From Ipomoea triloba (lineage: Eukaryota > Streptophyta > Magnoliopsida > Solanales > Convolvulaceae): DNA of 64,000 nt. The notes below the pieces were generated by a model. That model did no database searches and was not told the DNA's origin. It saw only the letters and a list, made by a program, of their open reading frames with translations. Made by a program: the position numbers and the translations under genes. How positions within the stretch are numbered: position 1 is the first letter of the stretch; each line of letters begins with the position of its first letter. Where the stretch lies: positions 291,986 to 355,985 of the forward strand of contig NC_044920.1 in assembly GCF_003576645.1 (NCBI RefSeq). Reading direction: 5' to 3'. Below, piece by piece: positions 24,178 to 36,410 of this stretch.

Positions 24178-27100
24178 ATGGAAGAGGGGGCATCAATTTC
24201 GAGGCCTCCATTATTGAAAGGTGTCAGCAATTATGCCTTTTGGAAGGCAAGAATGAGGGCGTTCATAAAGTCGCTTGATGAGGAATGCTGGGACTCTATA
24301 GACAATGGTTGGACCCCACCAACGATCATCGAACAAAATGAGATAAAGAAAAAACCAGTGATCAGTTGGACATTTGAGGAGAAAAGGCTATCATCAGCAA
24401 ACAACAGAGCCCAGACCAATTTATGCTTATATCCGCCACAGATCGGGCAAAGGATGCATGGGACGCACTAGAAACTCACTTTGAAGGTACTGGGTCTGTG
24501 AAAGTATCCAAAATACAGATGCTCATGTCCCAATATGAGAGTCTACGGATGGAGGAAACAGAAACTGTCTCAGAGTTCAGTGCACGTGTCAAAAGCCTTG
24601 CAAACAATGCTTTCAACCTAGGGGAGCCATTTGATGAAGAAAGGATGGTTCGTAAGGTGTTGCGGTCTCTACCTCCAAAGTTTAAAATGCAAGCAATTGC
24701 TATTAAACAATCTACAGACCTAAAAACACTCACACTAGATGCGTTGATGGGCAATCTTCAAACCTTCGAGATGGAATTAGACGAGGAAGACAACTATTCG
24801 AAGAAAAACAAGGGAGTAGCTTTTGGTGTAACTACACAGAATACTGGCTCAGATTCTGAATCTGATGAGGCCATGGCACTGTTAACCAAGAAATTTACAA
24901 AGTTTCTGAAGAAGGCTAGAGGTCGAGGAAAGACGAGAGGATCAAACTCTAGAAATGAAGGAAGCAATCAAAAACCAAAAATTGTGGGTGTCGACTACAA
25001 ACAGAAGGGAATTCAGTGCTACGAATGTGGAGGCTATGGGCACGTGCAAGCAGACTGTGCTAACAACAAAGGAAAGAAATCCTTTACTCTCACTTGGAGT
25101 GATACAGATGACTCCGACAAAGATACACAAGAGGAGCAACAAACCAACTTTGTGGCATTTCATGGTAATATATATCACCCAGACGATATAGAAGAACGAG
25201 CTAACTTTGAAAAATTCTTCAAGTGTGCAGATCAAGAAGAACCAGAGCTCAAGGAAGTGTCATGTCACGAGGATGACTCTCAATCAGAAGATGAAGATGG
25301 TCTAGCAAAAGCATATGAAGAACTGTGCCTAAGTTGGGTTGAGGTAAGTAAATTAAATCGTTCTTTGCTTAAAGATGCTAAGAATCTTGAAGAAGAAAAT
25401 CTGAAACTGAAATCTTCGGTAAAAGTTCTTGAAAACGAGATAAGAACAAAAGATTCTAGTGAAAGATCTTTACAAAAGGAACTGGAGCACTTGAGGAAAC
25501 AAGTCCGGATGCTGAACACGGGTACCGACAAGTTAGAGGAGATACTAAGAACAGATGGACAATCTTTGACCAAAATAGGGTTGGGATATGTTGAAGGAAG
25601 AACCAATCAGTCAAAGACTACCTGGTTGAGAGAAAAGACAATAGAGGTAAGGAAAAACACTAATCATCTTTACAATAAAAGTTGTTTTAGATGTAACAAA
25701 CGAGGGCATAGTTGGAGGTGGTGTAAAGCACTAGAACTAAAACTAAAAAAAATGTGGAGACCCAAGATCACATGTATGGCAACAAAAATTTCAATGTCAG
25801 CTAGCGTGTCATCAACATGGTACTTCGACAGCGGGTGCTCCAGACACATGACTGGACACAAAGGGTATTTGACAAATGTAACATATGCACATGCTGGCCA
25901 TGTCACTTTCGGTGACGGAGAGAAAGGAGAAATCATTGGACGAGGAACGCTCGACACAGAAGGTATGCCTAAACTTGAAAATGTCTTTTTGGTAGAAGGT
26001 CTAAAAGCCAACCTAATTAGCATAAGTCAATTATGTGATCAAAACTTGCTTGTTAGTTTTACCAAGAAAAAATGCAAAGTGTTTGATACTCAACAAACAT
26101 GTGTTATGGAAGGGATTAGAATAGCTGATAATTGTTATATGATCAAATCTGTGCTCATGTGTAATAGTGTCACAACCAATGAATGCACAAATTGGCATTA
26201 CAAACTTGGGCATTTAAATTATCATGACATGGAAAAGTTAGGTAAAGCTGGGGCAGTCAGAGGACTTCCAAACCTCACAATCACGAAGAAATCTCAACTG
26301 TGTGGACCATGTCAAGAAGGCAAGCAAACCAGAGTGCATCATAAAAGGTTAGTACACATTTCTACTACTAGAATTCTTGAACTACTACACATGGACCTAA
26401 TTGGTCCAACTCAAGTAGAGAGTCTAGGAGGAAAAAAATATGTGTTGGTATGTGTGGATGATTTTTCACGCTTTACATGGATTGACTTCTTAAAAGAAAA
26501 ATTTGACACTTTTCCTGCCTTTGAAAAAATCTGTTTGAGATTACAAAGAGAAAAGGAGGCACAGATTGTGAAAATCATCAGGATAAAAAGTGACCACGGT
26601 AGGGAATTTGAAAATAATTCTTTTAGTAACTTCTGTGACAAAACTGGCATACAACATGAATTTTCTGCTCCTAAAACACCGCAACAGAACGGGGTAGTGG
26701 AAAGAAAAAATAGAACTCTACAAGAGATGGCAAGAGTAATGCTACTCACTAAAAACATCTCTCAGAGATTCTGGGCTGAAGCAATGAGTACAGCATGTCA
26801 CATCACAAACAGGGTAATTTTAAGATCATGTACTAAACTTACCCCCTATGAACTGTGGAAAGGGAGAATCCCGAATCTAAAGTATTTTCATGTGTTTGGA
26901 AGTACATGTTACATTTTGAATGACAGGGAACAAAGAGGCAAGTTTGATGCTAAAAGCGACGAAGGAATTTTCTTAGGATACTCAACACATAGCAAAGCCT
27001 ATAGAGTATTTAACAAGAGAACCAAGTCCATCATGGAATCAACAAATGTGGTGGTTGATGATCATGTGAGCAATAAACATGATGACGATGATGAAGAAGC

Positions 27101-27776
27101 ACATGAACAGACAGCATGCTTGAGAGAAACATCAGAAAAGGCAGAAGAAAATGCATCGTCAACCGAAAATATGGAACACAAAGACAGCTCAGACATAATT
27201 CCATCCACAAGAATTCAGAAAAATCACCCAATTGACAATGTGATTGGTGAAATCACATCAGGGGTTAGAACAAGGGGCAAAGAGAAGAAAAACTATCGTG
27301 AGATGATAGGCTACTCGTGCTACATCTCAATGATAGAACCAAAAAATGTGTGTGAAGCCCTTAAAGATGAGTGCTGGATACATGCCACGCAAGAGGAACT
27401 ACTCCAATTCGAAAGGAATGAGGTATGGGACTTAGTACCGAGACCTGAGAATGTAAATGTCATTGGTACTAAATGGATTTTCAGGAACAAATCAGACGAA
27501 AATGGAATAGTCGTCAGAAATAAAGCTCGTTTGGTAGCACAAGGGTATTCACAGATGGAAGGCATTGATTTCGAAGAAACATTTGCACCAGTGGCAAGAC
27601 TAGAATCTATCAGACTTCTCATCTCCATCGCATGTTCACTAGGGTTCAAATTACAACAAATGGATGTCAAGACAGCGTTCCTAAACGGATATCTCAAAGA
27701 AGAAGTATATGTTGCACAACCTAAAGGGTTTGAAAGCTCAAAACATCCAGACCATGTGTACAAGCTAAAGAAAGCT
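24178..27776 (+). pseudogene. Copia gag-pol polyprotein, frameshifted and truncated
   Basis: Gag starts at 24178 (97 codons in the first frame). The frame then shifts near 24405-24425, where several codons seem to be lost between SSANNRA and [10 protein letters not shown]. From 24423 the second frame is open for about 1118 codons. Visible in order: the gag UBN2-like core, a CCHC knuckle [14 protein letters not shown] (about 25018-25060), a coiled-coil acidic linker, a second [18 protein letters not shown] (about 25684-25726), protease [13 protein letters not shown] (about 25820), the integrase HHCC zinc site (about 26190-26340), the D,D,E core ([34 protein letters not shown]), and the start of RT ([24 protein letters not shown]). 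It stops at the N of 27777 inside RT, before the YVDD motif. It is unlikely to be functional. Confidence 0.9.
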
Positions 27777-27777
27777 N

Positions 27778-28367
27778 TACTGATGACCTAAAACCTGTGT
27801 TCGATCTCATGATACAAAAAAATTTTATCTGCCAACGGAAACTTCTTCTGGATAAGTTTAGCCTACACCCTGGAGTCACAGGGTTACTTGAAAAAGTTGG
27901 TCTGTCGCAAACTATTGTCAGAATTGATAGGTTTGTGAAAATAGTGGTATGTGAATTTTACACAAACCTAGTACCGGAATTGGTTCAACAAGGGAAGGTT
28001 TTTCTACGAGGAAGGTTTTATGATTTTAATCCGACCGTGATTAATTCCCTATTTGATTCACCAAATATAAATGATGACTATCAAGAGGATTTAGACATCG
28101 TGGCATATGAATTGACGGGTGGGATCAAGCATTTGTGGACAACTAAAGATACTGTGCAATCAACCATTCTCACTCCGACATATGCATTGTTGCATAAAGT
28201 TGCCCTGCATAATTGGATGCCAACAAAACACAAAAGCTATGTCAAAGCGTCATTAGTTGTGTTTTTGCACAAAATTGCAAATGACGTAAAAATTAACTTA
28301 GGGAAACTTTTGTTTGATCAAGTGTTTGACGCTCGGGATGGCAAACAAAGGAGAAAGGAACTCATTT
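27778..28367 (+). pseudogene. Envelope-like / plant transposon ORF, N-terminal fragment
   Basis: The frame is open across this contig piece. It contains KFSLHPGVTGLLEKVGLS, VCEFYTNLVPEL, GKVFLRGRFYDFNPTVIN and TYALLHKVALHNWMPT. This layout is typical of the ORF found 3' of pol in many plant Sireviruses, usually labelled envelope-like or putative plant transposon protein. Its true function is unproven. Both ends are cut by Ns, so no start or stop codon can be given. Confidence 0.65.
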
Positions 28368-28368
28368 N

Positions 28369-28550
28369 GCATGCAAATAAATGTAATGCATGGACCTACA
28401 CGTATGAAGTATATGAGATGAGTTTAATACATGCAAATAAATGTAATGCATGTAAATGAAGCTTAGTCTACTGCACTGCATAAATTAAAAGGATGGGATG
28501 ACATATTAGTTGAGATCAGATGACATATTCAAAGCCACATGTTCATACAT
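28369..28550 (+). repeat. Misplaced internal LTR fragment
   Basis: Matches the LTR at about 30060-30241 and carries that copy's variants (ATAAATTAAA, ATTAGTTGAG). Bounded by an N on both sides and placed in the middle of the envelope-like ORF, it looks like a repeat contig inserted by the scaffolder. Confidence 0.85.
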
Positions 28551-28551
28551 N

Positions 28552-28791
28552 GATTCCAAGTCAATAAAGATGATTGTTTTGAGACGGAGGCCGTACCAAT
28601 TAAAGTGGACTCACGCTTACTAGTCCATGATCATGCCGAGGACATTGGAATTACGAAGTTTACAACATCGTTTCCTATGAGTCATCGAATTATTAGTTTC
28701 CTTCACGAAGAATTGAAATGGATTGCTGATCAACAAGAAATGCTACAAACTAGAGAAAAGATTATTAATGCTTTCTTGTCCTCACTATTAT
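28552..28791 (+). pseudogene. Envelope-like ORF, C-terminal piece (overlap copy 1)
   Basis: Encodes NKDDCFETEAVPIKVDSRLL and continues through SFLHEELKWIADQQEML to AFLSSLL. Positions from about 28625 are repeated after the next N (28793 onwards) with a single visible difference (GGAATTACG against GGAGTTACG), so the end of this contig piece overlaps the start of the next. Confidence 0.7.
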
Positions 28792-28792
28792 N

Positions 28793-29072
28793 CCATGATC
28801 ATGCCGAGGACATTGGAGTTACGAAGTTTACAACATCGTTTCCTATGAGTCATCGAATTATTAGTTTCCTTCACGAAGAATTGAAATGGATTGCTGATCA
28901 ACAAGAAATGCTACAAACTAGAGAAAAGATTATTAATGCTTTCTTGTCCTCACTATTATGGGACTCTGCTGCACCTGCCAGGCCCTCGCACCATCCTGCT
29001 GACTCATCTGCCTCCAATCCAGGTTATACACCGCTAGCACCGGGTGACACCACTAAATCTCGCGTTGCTTGA
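28793..29072 (+). pseudogene. Envelope-like ORF, C-terminal end (overlap copy 2)
   Basis: Repeats the end of the previous piece, then continues through WDSAAPARPSHHPADSSASN to TTKSRVA and a TGA stop at 29070-29072. The tail is Pro/Ser/Ala-rich. No transmembrane segment is visible in the pieces available. Confidence 0.65.
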
Positions 29073-29838
29073 TTCCCACTCTCCAAATGGTAATCGTTGA
29101 TCTGTTTCGTTTGAAAGTCAAATATAGTTGGTATGCCAATAATTTCTTCTAGTTTCAATAAACTCTTCCGATGTGACTAGATGTAGATGTTGATATTGCT
29201 AGGGCACCTTACATTTGCTCCGTATATTGAATTTGTATGCATGTATGCCAAGCCGTCAACAAATTCCTACTGACACTCTTGCAATGAGTATTTTATTTGA
29301 AATACCAAACAATCAAGACAAATGTGCCACCTCTGTTTACAGCCATATACCTACTTCCTTTTGCGTTGTGACCGAGGATTAGTCGGGTGGACCTGGACCG
29401 TTAAACGGACAAAGAAAGATCCGGACACCTCAAAGAAATCGAAAAAAAAAATGACAAAAGTCCAAAATTGTTCTTCTAGCGCTTGCGCTTCCATGGCAAA
29501 TCAAATTTTCTTTGCATGTTGACCATGCTACATGAACCCCCCCACGTACACATCTCATGCAGCATGATAATTCCACATACTCATGAAACTCTCACATATA
29601 CAGCTTCAAGTTTGAAAAAATAAAAAATAAAAAATTCAAAGGCTTGCTCTATATATTGTCGTACATCTATCACAATCTCACAAATTCATAGCTACAAATT
29701 CATTGCGGTTTTTTTGTTTGGTCGCTTTCTAAGTGATACTCTATCTAGTTACATTCGATGCATTTATTGTTCGTGATAGAAATTTATGGCTTCCTACTTG
29801 ATTTTGCCTCGAAAGTGGTGTTTTTGGCACCTGTTCAT
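29073..29838 (+). other. Sirevirus non-coding 3' internal region
   Basis: No long ORF. Lies between the envelope-like stop and the polypurine tracts, and is present again at about 32046-32809. Confidence 0.6.
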
Positions 29839-29906
29839 CAAAAGGGGGAGAACGTTCTACTCAGGGGGAGCACAATTAATTTTGATCAACATATGCCAAA
29901 GGGGGA
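29839..29906 (+). other. Triple polypurine tract
   Basis: AAAAGGGGGAG (about 29840), CAGGGGGAG (about 29862) and AAAGGGGGAG (about 29898) lie within 70 bp of the 3' LTR. Multiple tracts are a hallmark of Sireviruses; the last one borders the LTR start. Confidence 0.85.
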
Positions 29907-29909
29907 GTT

Positions 29910-30845
29910 TGTGATACTGTAAATAGCATGTTGGCTAAATGTTGATAAATTAATTATGAGTCCAGTACATGAATTATATGAAGATTAGGCTTTTTGGACC
30001 TTCACGTATGAGGTCTTTTTGGACCTACACGTATGAGAGGTATATGAGAAGAGCTTAATGCATGCAAATAAATGTAATGCATGGACCTACACGTATGAAG
30101 TATATGAGATGAGTTTAATACATGCAAATAAATGTAATGCATGTAAATGAAGCTTAGTCTACTGCACTGCATAAATTAAAAGGATGGGATGACATATTAG
30201 TTGAGATCAGATGACATATTCAAAGCCACATGTTCATACATTCAATTTCAGTACGTGGAAGGTTGAAATGAGGCTACAAATGTGGAAGAAATCAAGTGGA
30301 GCTACAGCCACACGTCCATATAATTATGATCCTAAGTCTCAGGAGTTTTTTTCCTATAAATTGGCGTTGTGTAATAGCAATCAATTCGAAGTTTTCAGAC
30401 ACTATTGAAATAACATTCTACTTAGAAGAAAACTTCAACAAGCTGAACGGAGGAAAATTCGAAGTGGCACGACTTCAACGATTAAGTTTGGAAAATCAGG
30501 TTCGTTACAATTTGTGTAATTTGTAGAATTATCCAAAATTGTAATTCGTTATTTTTCAGAAAGTTACTTACAAGATTAGTGGTTCAAATAGGTGTTAGTC
30601 CTAGTTTGTGTAATTCATTGAATCTTGTAAAGTGTAAAAACTTAGAGTTGCACTTGGCTGAAAAGTATTTTGGGCGTGGCCCCGCAGAATAGAAGGCAGT
30701 CTTCAACTGCGTTATCAAATATATGTGCTTATAATTATTTGTCTCTTATTCTGCTATACCTTCCAAATATTATTCTTGATCGAGATCGGTTTTTGTGATA
30801 TTTAAAATCGGTAGTGAACGTACATCCGTGCATTATAAACTAACA
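29910..30845 (+). repeat. 3' LTR of the Sirevirus element
   Basis: 936 bp, TGTGATACTG to AACTAACA, directly after the last polypurine tract. It is followed by unique sequence starting CACATATGAGC. Confidence 0.93.
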
Positions 30846-31883
30846 CACATATGAGCATTACATAAGTCCCTATGCCCTGGGTTCGTCTATTGTGCCAACT
30901 ATGGCCACCGGTTTATGTGCGACATTAACTATTATTAATGACGTTGCTTAAACATGCCTAATAAATTTGTACTTCCAGGTTTGAATTGCTCTAATAGTAT
31001 ATTTATTTTTTAAGTGGCTAGAAAAATCAGTAATTATATGTGACGATAAATCATGTTCTCGTGTAATAACACGCAAAGTTGCAAACTACACAAAAAGAGA
31101 AAAATCGCACTGAAAAAACTCAATGCCTGCGGCATAGACTCCACTGCGGGGTGTTGGTCATATTGATCTAAATTTAGACCCAATATTTCACACAGTACTA
31201 CAGTAGTAAACATGTATTATTTAGTATTAGAACAATTTATTATTATATTATAGTAAATTATATTTTTATACTCCGTAATAAATTATATATTTACAGTATT
31301 ACGTAAGAATGGAAAAGGCCAGTTAGATATTTATAAATTACATATTAAGTATTATTTATTTCAATAATCGTAATTAAACATTTTAAGTTAAAATATTTTA
31401 AAATACTGATTAAAGATAAATAGATAAAGTATATCATTTCTTTATGGAACTTGTTAATACACTGAGATGACGTGAGGAGAGTGCATGCGAGGGAAAATCG
31501 TATACGTTACATTGTTGTGTTTGGCTTATCATTTGGCCCTTTGAGTTTGTTGAGCTTTCACTTCAATGGTAGTTGATTATTTGTTTTATTGTACAACAGT
31601 TTTTTTTTAATAGATAACTGATAAAGTACAAAATTACATAATACAAGACACAAAAAATTACGATGAATATAGAAGTCTAGTATTAGATAAAATTGATCAA
31701 ATGATTAACAGAAGATAATACAAGATATAGGCTCAAGAATCCTATACAATATAGATGTCTAGAAGTATTGCAACACTAAATATAATAATCTCTAATAATT
31801 ACAACATAAGACGTATACACATGTTATATATTTACTTATTTTTTGAATTTGATTTAAGTAATATTATTTGTGTTTATAGGCAT
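30846..31883. other. AT-rich flank right of the 3' LTR (contig end)
   Basis: No gene seen. Identical sequence follows the LTR copy at 33817-34854, which shows that this is one locus given twice. Confidence 0.7.
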
Positions 31884-31884
31884 N

Positions 31885-34854
31885 TACAAACTAGAGAAAA
31901 GATTATTAATGCTTTCTTGTCCTCACTATTATGGGACTCTGCTGCACCTGCCAGGCCCTCGCACCATCCTGCTGACTCATCTGCCTCCAATCCAGGTTAT
32001 ACACCGCTAGCACCGGGTGACACCACTAAATCTCGCGTTGCTTGATTCCCACTCTCCAAATGGTAATCGTTGATCTGTTTCGTTTGAAAGTCAAATATAG
32101 TTGGTATGCCAATAATTTCTTCTAGTTTCAATAAACTCTTCCGATGTGACTAGATGTAGATGTTGATATTGCTAGGGCACCTTACATTTGCTCCGTATAT
32201 TGAATTTGTATGCATGTATGCCAAGCCGTCAACAAATTCCTACTGACACTCTTGCAATGAGTATTTTATTTGAAATACCAAACAATCAAGACAAATGTGC
32301 CACCTCTGTTTACAGCCATATACCTACTTCCTTTTGCGTTGTGACCGAGGATTAGTCGGGTGGACCTGGACCGTTAAACGGACAAAGAAAGATCCGGACA
32401 CCTCAAAGAAATCGAAAAAAAATGACAAAAGTCCAAAATTGTTCTTCTAGCGCTTGCGCTTCCATGGCAAATCAAATTTTCTTTGCATGTTGACCATGCT
32501 ACATGAACCCCCCCACGTACACATCTCATGCAGCATGATAATTCCACATACTCATGAAACTCTCACATATACAGCTTCAAGTTTGAAAAAATAAAAAATA
32601 AAAAATTCAAAGGCTTGCTCTATATATTGTCGTACATCTATCACAATCTCACAAATTCATAGCTACAAATTCATTGCGGTTTTTTTGTTTGGTCGCTTTC
32701 TAAGTGATACTCTATCTAGTTACATTCGATGCATTTATTGTTCGTGATAGAAATTTATGGCTTCCTACTTGATTTTGCCTCGAAAGTGGTGTTTTTGGCA
32801 CCTGTTCATCAAAAGGGGGAGAACGTTCTACTCAGGGGGAGCACAATTAATTTTGATCAACATATGCCAAAGGGGGAGTTTGTGATACTGTAAATAGCAT
32901 GTTGGCTAAATGTTGATAAATTAATTATGAGTCCAGTACATGAATTATATGAAGATTAGGCTTTTTGGACCTTCACGTATGAGGTCTTTTTGGACCTACA
33001 CGTATGAGAGGTATATGAGAAGAGCTTAATGCATGCAAATAAATGTAATGCATGGACCTACACGTATGAAGTATATGAGATGAGTTTAATACATGCAAAT
33101 AAATGTAATGCATGTAAATGAAGCTTAGTCTACTGCACTGCATAAATTAAAAGGATGGGATGACATATTAGTTGAGATCAGATGACATATTCAAAGCCAC
33201 ATGTTCATACATTCAATTTCAGTACGTGGAAGGTTGAAATGAGGCTACAAATGTGGAAGAAATCAAGTGGAGCTACAGCCACACGTCCATATAATTATGA
33301 TCCTAAGTCTCAGGAGTTTTTTTCCTATAAATTGGCGTTGTGTAATAGCAATCAATTCGAAGTTTTCAGACACTATTGAAATAACATTCTACTTAGAAGA
33401 AAACTTCAACAAGCTGAACGGAGGAAAATTCGAAGTGGCACGACTTCAACGATTAAGTTTGGAAAATCAGGTTCGTTACAATTTGTGTAATTTGTAGAAT
33501 TATCCAAAATTGTAATTCGTTATTTTTCAGAAAGTTACTTACAAGATTAGTGGTTCAAATAGGTGTTAGTCCTAGTTTGTGTAATTCATTGAATCTTGTA
33601 AAGTGTAAAAACTTAGAGTTGCACTTGGCTGAAAAGTATTTTGGGCGTGGCCCCGCAGAATAGAAGGCAGTCTTCAACTGCGTTATCAAATATATGTGCT
33701 TATAATTATTTGTCTCTTATTCTGCTATACCTTCCAAATATTATTCTTGATCGAGATCGGTTTTTGTGATATTTAAAATCGGTAGTGAACGTACATCCGT
33801 GCATTATAAACTAACACACATATGAGCATTACATAAGTCCCTATGCCCTGGGTTCGTCTATTGTGCCAACTATGGCCACCGGTTTATGTGCGACATTAAC
33901 TATTATTAATGACGTTGCTTAAACATGCCTAATAAATTTGTACTTCCAGGTTTGAATTGCTCTAATAGTATATTTATTTTTTAAGTGGCTAGAAAAATCA
34001 GTAATTATATGTGACGATAAATCATGTTCTCGTGTAATAACACGCAAAGTTGCAAACTACACAAAAAGAGAAAAATCGCACTGAAAAAACTCAATGCCTG
34101 CGGCATAGACTCCACTGCGGGGTGTTGGTCATATTGATCTAAATTTAGACCCAATATTTCACACAGTACTACAGTAGTAAACATGTATTATTTAGTATTA
34201 GAACAATTTATTATTATATTATAGTAAATTATATTTTTATACTCCGTAATAAATTATATATTTACAGTATTACGTAAGAATGGAAAAGGCCAGTTAGATA
34301 TTTATAAATTACATATTAAGTATTATTTATTTCAATAATCGTAATTAAACATTTTAAGTTAAAATATTTTAAAATACTGATTAAAGATAAATAGATAAAG
34401 TATATCATTTCTTTATGGAACTTGTTAATACACTGAGATGACGTGAGGAGAGTGCATGCGAGGGAAAATCGTATACGTTACATTGTTGTGTTTGGCTTAT
34501 CATTTGGCCCTTTGAGTTTGTTGAGCTTTCACTTCAATGGTAGTTGATTATTTGTTTTATTGTACAACAGTTTTTTTTTAATAGATAACTGATAAAGTAC
34601 AAAATTACATAATACAAGACACAAAAAATTACGATGAATATAGAAGTCTAGTATTAGATAAAATTGATCAAATGATTAACAGAAGATAATACAAGATATA
34701 GGCTCAAGAATCCTATACAATATAGATGTCTAGAAGTATTGCAACACTAAATATAATAATCTCTAATAATTACAACATAAGACGTATACACATGTTATAT
34801 ATTTACTTATTTTTTGAATTTGATTTAAGTAATATTATTTGTGTTTATAGGCAT
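31885..34854 (+). repeat. 2.97-kb direct copy of 28912-31883 (apparent contig overlap)
   Basis: Starting right after the N at 31884, this segment repeats the envelope-like end (31885-32045), the polypurine tracts, the LTR and the unique flank. The only difference I can see is two fewer A in an A run (near 32414, against 29440). Because the duplicated part includes unique flank and ends exactly where the first contig ends, an unmerged assembly overlap is the simplest explanation. Confidence 0.9.
32881..33816 (+). repeat. Second copy of the 3' LTR (same locus, duplicated)
   Basis: Identical by eye to 29910-30845 and followed by the same unique flank (CACATATGAGC). Confidence 0.9.
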
Positions 34855-34997
34855 AGAATTACACAACACAAGACACATAAATTCATAACATAAGACACAA
34901 TTACTAATTTGTTTTAGGTTCATAATTCATACTTTTAAGACACATAATTTGATAACACAAAACACAAAAATCTCACAACATAAAACACATTCAAATG

Positions 34998-35034
34998 CAC
35001 CAGGGTTCACAGTGCACTATGAATCCTGGTCCAT
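34998..35034. repeat. Short inverted repeat
   Basis: CACCAGGGTTCA and TGAATCCTGGT face each other around about 12 bases, able to form a stem with one mismatch. Confidence 0.6.
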
Positions 35035-35097
35035 GTAAGGATTGCTCAAACACAGCTCCAGGTTTTAGTTTGTACTCTTTATAGTCTTGATAGGTAA

Positions 35098-35269
35098 ATT
35101 ATTGTGTGGACTATGGTCCTTATAATGCTGTGTGGACCAATAATGTACTTTTAGTACTCAAATAATGTACTTTATAAAATGTATATTTTTAATATACTCA
35201 AAATATATTATTTTTGTATTAAATGCACATTATTTAATACTCCGTAGTATATATGGTCCACACAATAAT
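35098..35269. mobile_element. MITE, family A copy 1
   Basis: Ends are ATTATTGTGTGGAC and, inverted, ATTATTGTGTGGACC. The 172-bp interior is AT-rich with repeated AATGTAC. The copy at 62280-62460 has the same ends and interior style. Confidence 0.65.
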
Positions 35270-36301
35270 GATTTGTCTTGATGTATTCTCTTTGAGCTTC
35301 TTAGGCCCAACTTGTACCACTTCCCTTAGCTTCTTAAGCCAAACATGCACTCCATTCATTTGCTTATTGGGCCCAGACTTCAAAATCCCATCATTATTAT
35401 AATTTTTTAATGTAAAAATTTGAAAATTATATTTCAGTTCAGTTAACATTGAATTTCAATTGTTTTTTTTTTTAATAATTGCATTAAATTTAAACTTTAA
35501 CTAACTAGATTCTGTTTGACTTGCTTGCACTTTAAATTCCTGTAAATACAATCTTGAGTCAAAGATAAAGAAAAACAAAGTGAGGCACCCTCTGTTTAAA
35601 ACACTAGAAAATAAATACTAAAATAGAAGTACATACAATAGAATTCGTGTAAGAATTCGTAGAGATGGTTAACACCGCCTTTACTTTGCTATACATATAG
35701 TGCCGTAGTTTAAAAATGTAATATATGTTTACATTAATTGTTTGATGTAGTTAATAATTTGTGCATGCTTAGTTGATGATTTGGTGGTCACGATATGGTG
35801 TAAAGATTTGTACAATTAGTATGTTAATTAAGAAGATATGAGATAAGGTGATCCTCGATCGAACACACAATGGCTTTGCATGATTGATTGCATCAATAAA
35901 TGTCATAAGTAAATAAGTGTACATATTGAATGATGGGTAATCACTTTTCTCTCATTTATAGTCTTATTGTTTGTGCAACACCCTCAAATAATCTAAAATT
36001 ACACATTTCTATTGACCTTGTCGATTTGAAATAGGATAAATATTTATAAGTCTTTGTTTTGTCACTCTTTAATTAGACGATTTACACATTTATGACTTTT
36101 ATAATCAATGCAATGAAATGTGGTAGTCTTGGAGAAAATACAAGTAGGTCTGTCAACTGGACCAAGTACCAGTTTGACGAACCGAGTAGAGTGCCCTCAA
36201 GAAAGGTTTGTCATGCACCATCATGATTCATGACCTGAGAAGAAATATGGGATCTATACTGAAAATTTCTAATGTGTGCTCTAATTAACTTTGCACCTGT
36301 T

Positions 36302-36410
36302 AATGACCTTGCGGTTTAGTGGCACGAAGTGGTTCTCTTAAATGAGAAGTTATAGGTTCAAGCCCCAGTGGGGGCAGTATTGAATATATTATATTGTAAA
36401 GAAAAAAGCA
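36302..36410 (+). mobile_element. SINE-like element
   Basis: GACCTTGCGGTTTAGTGGC (A-box-like) and GGTTCAAGCCCC (B-box-like) are spaced about 50 bp apart, followed by AT-rich sequence with a short A-rich end. The head resembles those at 7526-7715 and 48781-48990 but the tail differs. Confidence 0.55.

Larger units (their letters stand above)
23173..30845 (+). mobile_element. Sirevirus-type Ty1/Copia retrotransposon (composite assembly)
   Basis: Order is 5' LTR, tRNA-Met primer-binding site, gag-pol, envelope-like ORF, multiple polypurine tracts, 3' LTR. The protease-integrase-RT order marks Copia. Two CCHC fingers, an extra ORF after pol and repeated AAGGGGGAG tracts point to the Sirevirus lineage. 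LTRs (935 and 936 bp) differ at about seven sites that I can see, suggesting young copies. The interior is broken by N-joins at 27777, 28368, 28551 and 28792, with the end of RT and all of RNase H missing. The 5-bp flanks do not match (GAGTT before, CACAT after), so the two ends may come from different copies joined by scaffolding. Confidence 0.85.

Noticed and set aside
28552..28960. Internal protein repeat in the envelope-like ORF
   Set aside because: The repeated part begins right after an N and is near-identical at the DNA level; it is a contig overlap.
31885..33816. A second, nested Sirevirus insertion
   Set aside because: The flank to the right of the LTR is the same as in the first copy and the copy starts at an N, so an assembly overlap explains it better.
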